Below are positions 1 to 6,448 of a stretch of DNA of 9,946 bases, one piece after another. Position 1 is the first letter of the stretch. Each line of letters begins with the position of its first letter. Source of the DNA: Acidobacteriota bacterium. GTDB taxonomy: Bacteria; Acidobacteriota; Vicinamibacteria; Vicinamibacterales; UBA8438. The notes beneath the pieces were generated by a model that saw only the letters and a list, made by a program, of their open reading frames with translations, was not told where the DNA came from and did no database searches. Where the stretch lies: NCBI GenBank assembly GCA_012963185.1, contig DTWD01000235.1:1-9946 (forward strand). Direction: 5' to 3'. A program made the position numbers and the translations under genes.

Positions 1-346
1 TCGACAGGAAAATCCCGTCACACACTTGAACAGCTTCCACATCAGCCGGCTCAGAACCCATTAAGATCCAACCCCGCTCAGGTTCCACAGGACCGCCAAT
101 CCATAGCTCCAAGCCGGATTGTTTTTTTTCGCCAGCAAAACTAGAAGTCGAAGATACCGGTGGCATTAGACGCACCACGTTAGATACCGGAGTATCCGTC
201 CGACGATTTAAGACAAGACCAAACGCTGCCTCCGCATTGTGCTCACAAAGAAGAATCACACTACGTTCAAAATTCGGATCTTGCATCTGGGGCATTGAAA
301 CGAGAAGCGACGGGGCAAGCGACTGAGAAGCCTCCAAGGTCGGCAT
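1..346 (-). CDS. AlgH/YqgE (UPF0301, DUF179) family protein, C-terminus cut by window edge
   Basis: The first 115 residues of an AlgH/YqgE-family protein are visible; the rest lies beyond the left edge. The family (usually about 185-200 residues) has no settled biochemical role; Pseudomonas AlgH was named from alginate regulation. Family hallmarks seen: [17 protein letters not shown] at residues 10-26, the [10 protein letters not shown] strand at 28-37, [11 protein letters not shown] at 41-51 and the [13 protein letters not shown] segment at 83-95. No signal peptide is present, so it should be cytosolic. The ATG at 344-346 is chosen because the family motif begins a few residues later and an in-frame TAA lies eight codons upstream. 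A weak GAG stands about nine bases before the ATG. It follows queG by 38 bases on the same strand with no visible terminator, so cotranscription is likely. An A8 run in the coding strand (122-129) keeps the frame intact. Confidence 0.9.
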   Translation of the reverse strand, partial: MPTLEASQSLAPSLLVSMPQMQDPNFERSVILLCEHNAEAAFGLVLNRRTDTPVSNVVRLMPPVSSTSSFAGEKKQSGLELWIGGPVEPERGWILMGSEPADVEAVQVCDGIFLS

Positions 347-384
347 AAAGATCTCAATGAATACAGATTATTGTCTCATGATTA

Positions 385-1440
385 CTACGTATTGGACTGG
401 TTACCAAGTCGTTCCTGAGCCCATGCAACATGTTCTGCCACCGTCGGATCGTCGTATGATGCCTCCCTTGGATTACGCAACTTATTCAACTCTTCGGCCG
501 ATTTGGCATTACTCGTATTCCCTAGGGCAGTGGCTACATTTCGCCGTAATCCAACGACACCTGCTCGTGACATCGCACTGTTGCTGAGTTCTTGAGCCAA
601 ATCGGCATCGTCTCGATTCCATAGTGACACGAGCGACGGACGATCAAACGCGGGGCGTGGCTGCCACACAGGATCATTCGACGTCATCGGATCCGCATTG
701 TACGGACACACATCCTGGCAGATATCACAACCATATACGTGGTTTTCAAGGTCTGGACGGTGCAAATCTGGAATTGGACCTCGCAATTCAATAGTCAGGT
801 AGGACAAACAACGGGTGGAATCGAGCACACCCGGTTCACGTAACGCATCAGTGGGGCAGGCTTCAAGACATAACGTGCAAGTACCGCACTGGTCCAATTG
901 AGGTGTATCCACTTCGAGCGACAAACTCGTAATAATTTCAGACAAAAAAAACCATGAGCCCTGCTCCGGATGAATGAGACAGGTATTCTTACCAATCCAC
1001 CCCAATCCAGCGTACTGCGCGTAGACACGCTCTTGAATCGGTCCCGTGTCAACATAGCAACGCGCATCAAATGATTCCTTCGATGCACCTCGCAGTCGCT
1101 CCAGTAGTTCCTCTGTTCGTTGCTTCAAAATATCGTGATAATCCTCTCCCCACGCATACCGTGAAATCGTTGCTTCATCCGGATTGTTTAGCTCAGTCGA
1201 ATACGGGCGGTCCGTGTTATAAAGCGTGGCCAATGCGATCACGGAACGCGCTGACGGCAACACTTGCCGTACGTCACTACGACGGCGTTTCGTTCGTTCC
1301 ATATAGCGCATCTCTCCCGCATATCCACGATCAAGCCAATCTTCAAGAAACAAAAGTTCCGGAAATGAATCAACTGGAGCAATTCCACATAAGTCGAAAC
1401 CGACTTCCCGCGCGAACCTTTTTACATCAGTAGACGTCAC
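385..1440 (-). CDS. queG: Epoxyqueuosine reductase QueG
   Basis: This cytosolic enzyme performs the last step of queuosine synthesis, reducing epoxyqueuosine to queuosine in the wobble position of GUN-anticodon tRNAs, using cobalamin and two [4Fe-4S] clusters. At 351 residues it is of normal family length. Seen in the sequence: the YVDTGPIQER segment with the conserved Asp131, proposed proton donor in the family; GLGWIGKNTC at 145-154; the ferredoxin-like CxxCxxCxxxCP motif (Cys185, 188, 191, 195); Cys211; and CxxCxxxCP (Cys238, 241, 245). All eight expected cluster cysteines are therefore present. The C-terminal 70 residues (VVGLRRNVATALGN) look like a short HEAT-type tail, as in the longer QueG forms. 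The start is a GTG, about 12 bases after the receptor gene's stop, with no clear Shine-Dalgarno; coupling to upstream translation is plausible. No other queuosine gene is in the window. Confidence 0.95.
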   Translation of the reverse strand: MTSTDVKRFAREVGFDLCGIAPVDSFPELLFLEDWLDRGYAGEMRYMERTKRRRSDVRQVLPSARSVIALATLYNTDRPYSTELNNPDEATISRYAWGEDYHDILKQRTEELLERLRGASKESFDARCYVDTGPIQERVYAQYAGLGWIGKNTCLIHPEQGSWFFLSEIITSLSLEVDTPQLDQCGTCTLCLEACPTDALREPGVLDSTRCLSYLTIELRGPIPDLHRPDLENHVYGCDICQDVCPYNADPMTSNDPVWQPRPAFDRPSLVSLWNRDDADLAQELSNSAMSRAGVVGLRRNVATALGNTSNAKSAEELNKLRNPREASYDDPTVAEHVAWAQERLGNQSNT

Positions 1441-1452
1441 AATAAATCTGTC

Positions 1453-4400
1453 TTAAAACGAGTATCGCATTCCAAATTGCATCTCTCGGGCATTCAACGC
1501 ACTAAAGATCCGGCCGAAGTTCGGTGACCCAAAAAACCGGTTAGGCACATCAAAGTTCACTCGGTTGAAAACATTAAAAAATTCCCACCGAAATTCAAGC
1601 CGACTCCCATTTCGTAGATACCAGCTTTTTTGTAACGACATGTCAACATTCGCGTAACTCGGTGCAAAAACAGAGTTCCGAGGTGATGTCCCAAAAGTAA
1701 ATGGTTGCTGAAGAGAAAACGCATCTGTGTTGAACCATCGGTCCGGCGAACGTTGGTCTGCCGGCAAATTCGGATCGCCTGCAAGATCTGGTCGTTGAGC
1801 CGGTCCCGCCCCGATATTGGCACGATCTTCAACAAGATTGACTGTAAAAGGCGCACCCGATTGGAGGGTTACCACACCATTAACCCTCCAGTTACCAAAT
1901 AAGTCTTCTTGCCATCCACCCGAACCTTGTAGAGACGGGAATTCAAAGCTGCCACTACCCACAAACTGATGGCGATGATCAAAACTTGACAACGCTTGCT
2001 CACCCGGGAAAATGTTGCGGACATCCTGCGGAACGTTGGACTCAAAAGCGGTCGCGCCAGGACTGGATGCATCATCGCGGGAGCGTGACAACGTATACGC
2101 CGTGTTCAAGGCCAGATTGTCCCGCAAGCGACGCTCTGCCTTAAAAGTTACCGCATGGTAGATCGATGTACCATCAAACCGGATAGCACGAATCCCCGAC
2201 AATGCTGGTACGTCTCGACGACTACTGATTGATCCCGGCCCAGGAAGAGGCACATTATGTAACGTCGAATTGTCGGCACCAAGCGTATACGACCCCATGT
2301 AGAACACTTCAACAATCGTTCCCGGAATCAATTCTCGTTGGACACCACCACTCCACGTTTGCGTGTACTCAACCTGATAGTCATGGTCCATGATCGATCC
2401 GCCAACACTACCTGTCGGATCTGAGGACAATATGGTTCTCGTATTAGACGTGGGTACAAACTGGGTTACAGGCATATCGACCTGTTTAAGAAAGAAAAAC
2501 GGCAGGTTGCGCGCGAACGACGTCTGAACGCTATATGCCCATTGGTTCAGAAAGATTCCGTAACCTCCGCGCACAACAGTTTTCCCGTCTCCGTCTGGTA
2601 CATAGGCAAACCCAAAACGCGGAGCAAAACGTTTCTTACTCGGACGAAGCAAACTACGGTCCCAGCCGATCTCTGATGACGGCACCCAAGGAATAGGAAT
2701 CAACGGAAGCAATGCGGTCGCCGAAGGTGAAATATTACCGTTCGTATCACTGGCAATGACATAACGAGCGCCTGGAACAGAAAAATCAATTGAAGACAAC
2801 CGATTATCAACATCGTACATGTGTTGGTTAATCTCATACCGCAATCCAAAATTAACCGTCAGGTTGTCTTTCATGCGCCAATCGTCCTGCGCATAAAGAT
2901 GCAGCCAGTTAGTCCGCGCATCTTCACTTCCACGACCACCAATGCCCGAGCGAGCCTGAACTGGGTACCCGAGAAGAAAGTCGGCAAAGGGGTTGCCGCT
3001 AAACTGTCCCGTATACAGGAAATGTCCACGAGCGCTCTCAGGGTTTTCCGGACGAAACTTCAGATGAAATAGATAGCCGCCAAACTTCATCCTGTGCGCA
3101 CCACGGTCGATTAAAAAATTGTTGTACAACTCAAAATGCGTATTACGTCGATAGATAAAACTAGCTGGGTCACCCATCGCGCTGTAAAAGCCACCTGTAT
3201 CTATCTGTGGATATCCAATATCACGCAGGTCACGTGTTACCCCTTCGAGACCAACGTCGCCCGAAAAATCCACGCCACGATTGAGGCTTCGTTGGCCACC
3301 ATCAACATCCATCCATCCAAAACGTGTTTCATTGAGCATCGACTGTCCCAGGGTACGGGTGTAACTCAGTCCCAAATTACGCGTCTTCGTCCCAAGCGTT
3401 CGCCCAAAGCCTGGAATCAGAGCTTCCTGTTGAACGCTCGTGCCAAACGGTTGCACATCACCAGCATCGAAAGTACTAAACCGTCCAAACATCTGATCGT
3501 TCGGACCAAAGCGATGATCGATTCGGACGCTGAATTGATTGACATCTGAAGTCAACTGGTCGATCGCCGTAAGGTTTTGAACCTCACCGACCCCCGTTGG
3601 CAGAGGAACCTTCTGCAAAAACCGTGACGCGAGTGGATCGATCCGACCTGAAGGAATGTGATTGTTCTCAAAAAACGACCCGCATACACCGGTCTGAGGA
3701 TTCCGCGTCAACGGATCGCATAGCTGTTCAAAGCCTTTAAAATTTCCGTTCCGCACTGCGGATGTCGGCACAGAAAATGTCTTCGTTAATGCCCGATCGA
3801 TGCGCTGCCCCTCGTAGCTCAAAAACATAAACGTACGATTCGAAATCAATGGTCCTCCAAACGACCCACCAAATTGACGTTGATCAAGCGGCGGCACAGG
3901 TTTATCACGAAGATCAAAAAAATTGTGCGCATCGAAGCGCTCATCGCGAACGAATGTAAACGCACTCCCTCGAAACTCATTTGTTCCTGTCTTTGTGGCA
4001 ATGTTGATGAGTGCAGACGCTTTTCCACCAAACTCTGGCGGGTACATCGACTTCTGAATTTTGAACTCTTGAATCGAATCGATAGACGGGTTGATCACCA
4101 AATTATTGAATAGCTCGTCGGTAATCTTGAATCCGTCCAACATATAAATATTGTGCCCCGCACGTTGCCCGCCCACGTTTGGCAGAGGCCCAGCCTGTTG
4201 CAGCGCCGCTCCTCTAGTCCCTCCTGGAGGAATGACGACGGCATCACTGAGCAGCGCCAATTGGAGAAACTGACGCCCGTTCAATGGGATTTGTTCGACT
4301 TCTCGATTGCCTATGACATCACTGATCTCAGCATTTGTACTCTGCAGTAGCGGCACAGTAGCTTCAACGGACACTTCTTCCGTGAGTTGCCCAAGATCAA

Positions 4401-4743
4401 GTTGCAGTCGCAACTCAATCGTCTGGCCAATCTGCAATACCACGCCATCTTGAACGGTACGACTAAACCCCGGCAACTCTGCTGCGACTTCCCAGTCACC
4501 GATCGGCAACGCTGAAAGAAAAAATCGCCCGTCAACGTCCGTAACCCGCTGAATAGAAAATCCGGTGCCTTCATGGGTCGCTATCACGGTCGCGCCAGGA
4601 AGGACTCCCTCTGATTCGTCACGAACAACGCCACCGATCGCACCTGTATTTGTTTGCGCAGATGCTACTGCCCACATCAACAATCCAGCCAGCGTAAAAG
4701 TCAGGAGCCTCACAGCAACCCTTATCGATTTCGACACATACAT
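1453..4743 (-). CDS. Oar-like TonB-dependent receptor with N-terminal carboxypeptidase-regulatory-like domain
   Basis: This is a very large outer-membrane receptor of 1096 residues. It has a signal peptide at residues 1-30 (hydrophobic LLTFTLAGLLMWAVASA, cleavage probably before Gln30), then a carboxypeptidase-regulatory-like beta-sandwich (about 33-115; GGVVRDESEGVLPGATV, DVDGRFFLSALPIGDWEV). A plug domain follows (about 125-255; PLNGRQFLQL, NIYMLDGFKITD, INIATKTGTNEFRGSAF), and then a roughly 840-residue barrel ending in an aromatic residue (MQFGMRYSF), the usual outer-membrane insertion signal. The architecture matches the Oar family, known from Myxococcus, with many paralogues in Acidobacteriota; ligands are mostly unknown, with peptides or carbohydrates as candidates. 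No clear TonB box was found. The reading frame extends to a TTG at 4782, but the ATG at 4743 gives a textbook signal peptide and is preferred; neither start has a good Shine-Dalgarno. No SusD-like partner or substrate enzyme lies beside it, so the ligand cannot be inferred. Confidence 0.92.
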   Translation of the reverse strand: MYVSKSIRVAVRLLTFTLAGLLMWAVASAQTNTGAIGGVVRDESEGVLPGATVIATHEGTGFSIQRVTDVDGRFFLSALPIGDWEVAAELPGFSRTVQDGVVLQIGQTIELRLQLDLGQLTEEVSVEATVPLLQSTNAEISDVIGNREVEQIPLNGRQFLQLALLSDAVVIPPGGTRGAALQQAGPLPNVGGQRAGHNIYMLDGFKITDELFNNLVINPSIDSIQEFKIQKSMYPPEFGGKASALINIATKTGTNEFRGSAFTFVRDERFDAHNFFDLRDKPVPPLDQRQFGGSFGGPLISNRTFMFLSYEGQRIDRALTKTFSVPTSAVRNGNFKGFEQLCDPLTRNPQTGVCGSFFENNHIPSGRIDPLASRFLQKVPLPTGVGEVQNLTAIDQLTSDVNQFSVRIDHRFGPNDQMFGRFSTFDAGDVQPFGTSVQQEALIPGFGRTLGTKTRNLGLSYTRTLGQSMLNETRFGWMDVDGGQRSLNRGVDFSGDVGLEGVTRDLRDIGYPQIDTGGFYSAMGDPASFIYRRNTHFELYNNFLIDRGAHRMKFGGYLFHLKFRPENPESARGHFLYTGQFSGNPFADFLLGYPVQARSGIGGRGSEDARTNWLHLYAQDDWRMKDNLTVNFGLRYEINQHMYDVDNRLSSIDFSVPGARYVIASDTNGNISPSATALLPLIPIPWVPSSEIGWDRSLLRPSKKRFAPRFGFAYVPDGDGKTVVRGGYGIFLNQWAYSVQTSFARNLPFFFLKQVDMPVTQFVPTSNTRTILSSDPTGSVGGSIMDHDYQVEYTQTWSGGVQRELIPGTIVEVFYMGSYTLGADNSTLHNVPLPGPGSISSRRDVPALSGIRAIRFDGTSIYHAVTFKAERRLRDNLALNTAYTLSRSRDDASSPGATAFESNVPQDVRNIFPGEQALSSFDHRHQFVGSGSFEFPSLQGSGGWQEDLFGNWRVNGVVTLQSGAPFTVNLVEDRANIGAGPAQRPDLAGDPNLPADQRSPDRWFNTDAFSLQQPFTFGTSPRNSVFAPSYANVDMSLQKSWYLRNGSRLEFRWEFFNVFNRVNFDVPNRFFGSPNFGRIFSALNAREMQFGMRYSF

Positions 4744-4873
4744 AGGGGCTTGAATAGGTTTATTCAGAACGTCAATTAGCAAACGCAGATTTCAACAGGA
4801 CTCCAATGGCCGATTTTAGAGAAGACCAACTATACTCTGCCGGCCCAAAACCTAACTATTCAGGAGATTCTGG
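4744..4873. promoter_or_regulatory. Divergent intergenic region with overlapping candidate -10 boxes
   Basis: This is the only non-coding gap of note and must hold the promoters for the receptor (leftward) and the cytochrome (rightward). The octamer ACTATACT at 4829-4836 contains TATACT on the plus strand (4831-4836) and TATAGT on the minus strand (4834-4829), each one mismatch from the sigma70 -10 consensus, offset by two bases. Neither has a convincing -35 hexamer: TGGCCG at 4807-4812 is the best spaced for the plus strand, TTAGGT (reading 4855 to 4850) for the minus strand. If used, the leaders would be about 30 bases for the cytochrome and about 80 for the receptor. No operator palindrome stands out. 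Prediction by eye only. Confidence 0.3.
4862..4866 (+). promoter_or_regulatory. Shine-Dalgarno of the cytochrome c gene
   Basis: AGGAG stands seven bases before the ATG at 4874 and fixes that start. It is the clearest ribosome binding site in the window; most other genes here start by overlap or close spacing with the preceding gene and lack one. Confidence 0.75.
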
Positions 4874-5278
4874 ATGCGTAGCCGCTTATTCGTTTTCGTG
4901 ACAATTAATTTGTTCGCATTTACTCTTTGGTTTGCCATTCCATCGAGTGCCAGCGAAATCGAGATGGCTCAAGAGGTTCCGGACAATCCCGTGGCAATGT
5001 CAGACGAATCCGTCGCTGGAGGACTGAAGGTCTACGTTCGATTTTGTCGAGCCTGTCACGGAACAGGTGGAGTCGGCGATGGACCAGGTGCACCACCTGA
5101 CGTGATGCCTCCAAGCCTCGTGGATACAGAATGTTACGAAGGTTGCCTCGACGGCGAAGTCTTCAACGTTATCCGCAACGGGGTCCCACCGGACTACTAC
5201 ATGGAACCATGGGAAGGTCGAATTACCGATGAGGACATCTGGAATATCGTCAACTATTTGAACAGTCTCAAAGAATAA
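4874..5278 (+). CDS. Secreted mono-haem class I cytochrome c
   Basis: This is a 134-residue periplasmic electron carrier. A signal peptide covers about residues 1-27 (hydrophobic LFVFVTINLFAFTLWFAI, then PSSASE). The haem attachment site is CRACH (Cys58, Cys61, His62; bases 5045-5059), with His62 as proximal ligand. The distal ligand is probably Met110 in DYYMEPW, followed by the family's C-terminal helix (ITDEDIWNIVNYLNSL). The fold is that of short class I cytochromes often seen as domains next to copper oxidases or dehydrogenases. An extra pair, Cys87 and Cys91 in TECYEGC, lies between haem site and Met loop and may form a disulfide. It is the only plus-strand gene in the window, with its own ribosome binding site, and its stop codon abuts that of the convergent CuA-barrel gene. 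Partner oxidase or reductase is unknown; the CuA-type cupredoxin next door is an obvious candidate, by inference only. Confidence 0.9.
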   Translation: MRSRLFVFVTINLFAFTLWFAIPSSASEIEMAQEVPDNPVAMSDESVAGGLKVYVRFCRACHGTGGVGDGPGAPPDVMPPSLVDTECYEGCLDGEVFNVIRNGVPPDYYMEPWEGRITDEDIWNIVNYLNSLKE

Positions 5279-6448
5279 CTAATAAAACCGGCGGGCAATA
5301 TTGAACCCGATAAACCAGTCATTTCCAGTTCCACCACCAGCGATCTGCGCAGGGCTGCTACCGAGACCATTCGACACATTCACTTGAAACACGTGACCAC
5401 CAACGATCTTTTCAACTGCCAAGCTCACGTGGTGCTGGCCGTTGGCAAAGCCCGCGACTCGAGGGGCGCTCTCGACGATTACGTTCGTCGAGCCACGAAC
5501 ACGGAGACGTGCACCTAGTCCGGCAAGCAGCGCATTCTTACTATCAGAACGAAAGTTCAGCTCTGGATGTAACAACGACTTGTTTGCATTCCCGATCCAC
5601 ATCGGCTGCGCATAAAAGGTCGCTCGGTCAGCAACACGCTTTGACACGATCATGCCGAACACCGGCGAGTAGTCCTGCCGGAAATTATTCATGCCTTCGA
5701 TAGACACATAGGCATCGAGGTCCATGCCATTCGCACTTTGAGATCGAAGTAAGTTGTATTTTCCAGATAATTGAATGTTGCGGTTGTTGTTTCGATACAC
5801 CGTGATCTGGGCTCCAGGAGCGACACCATATCGCAGCTCAAGACCAATAAACGCGGGCGAATCGAATCCGAAAAAGTCTTCTAATGAATTTCCGTACCCG
5901 GGCCCGCCGTCTAGCGGACGTGAAAACCTATGGGTAAGGCGAAAGGCGAAACGCTTATGGGGAATCCGTAACGTTGTTGGTAACGTCACAAGGTAAAAAT
6001 CAGGCTCAAGTACGTCCACCGCACGATCATCGGATTGATCGTCGAGCGTCCGTGAGTCATTACTCTCGGATCCTGATACAACCGTCAGTTCACCGAGCAT
6101 TTCACCGTGGTTCACGCCGCAGAACACCGTACAAACGAAGCGATAACGACCCGGTCTATCGGCCAAGAATTCCAATACCGCCGGTTCAGCCCCCGGACGA
6201 GCAACTCCCTCCACTCCAAGACCAGCGATACCGATTCCGTGAGGCACATCAACGGCCTCAACTAACAGACGAACCCGTTGTCCTTCCACCACCTCAATAT
6301 CACTAGGCTCAAACGTAAACCTTTCCGCGCGTATATTGATTTGGCGCACGCTTTCTTGTGCGAGTCCTATTGACGGCTCGGAGATAGCCACCGCCAGAAC
6401 GATCTTTAGCGCACACCACGCCAGAAGGTTTCCCGGTCGACTAGGCAT
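5279..6448 (-). CDS. CuA-type cupredoxin domain fused to DUF5777-like outer-membrane beta-barrel
   Basis: This is a 389-residue exported two-domain protein. A signal peptide covers residues 1-31 (LLAWCALKIVLAVAI, cleavage near GLA-QES). Residues 36-125 form a cupredoxin: VDVPHGIGI supplies His70, and the CTVFCGVNHGEM segment supplies Cys106, Cys110, His114 and Met117. The spacings match the CuA site of cytochrome oxidase subunit II and N2O reductase. The Glu normally between the cysteines of oxidase subunit II is Val108, and no transmembrane helix follows the signal, so it is not an ordinary oxidase subunit. An acidic linker (about 126-148) leads to a barrel-like region (about 149-389; FAFRLTHRFSRP, FFGFDSPAFIGLELRYGV, LSGKYNLLRSQ) resembling DUF5777 and ending in Tyr (ARRFY). 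The ATG at 6448 overlaps the lpxB stop (ATGCCTAG), implying translational coupling. The frame stays open further upstream inside lpxB, but starts there would spoil the signal peptide. Redox role and partners are inferred; the barrel assignment is from memory of the family. Confidence 0.85.
   Translation of the reverse strand: MPSRPGNLLAWCALKIVLAVAISEPSIGLAQESVRQINIRAERFTFEPSDIEVVEGQRVRLLVEAVDVPHGIGIAGLGVEGVARPGAEPAVLEFLADRPGRYRFVCTVFCGVNHGEMLGELTVVSGSESNDSRTLDDQSDDRAVDVLEPDFYLVTLPTTLRIPHKRFAFRLTHRFSRPLDGGPGYGNSLEDFFGFDSPAFIGLELRYGVAPGAQITVYRNNNRNIQLSGKYNLLRSQSANGMDLDAYVSIEGMNNFRQDYSPVFGMIVSKRVADRATFYAQPMWIGNANKSLLHPELNFRSDSKNALLAGLGARLRVRGSTNVIVESAPRVAGFANGQHHVSLAVEKIVGGHVFQVNVSNGLGSSPAQIAGGGTGNDWFIGFNIARRFY

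Noticed and set aside
122..129. T8 run in the AlgH gene, and a similar run in queG (about 943-950), as frameshift or slippage sites
   Set aside because: Both reading frames continue correctly through the runs with family-consistent residues on either side.
3136..3549. A 137-codon plus-strand open frame inside the receptor gene, with several shorter ones nearby
   Set aside because: Antisense shadows of the receptor reading frame, with no signal peptide, motif or ribosome binding site.
4744..4782. TTG start for the TonB-dependent receptor
   Set aside because: It adds 13 residues before a good signal peptide and has no properly spaced Shine-Dalgarno; not fully excluded.
5279..6448. Calling this gene cytochrome c oxidase subunit II
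   Set aside because: It lacks the transmembrane helices and the CxExC Glu, carries a long barrel-like C-terminal region, and no COX1 or COX3 gene is near.
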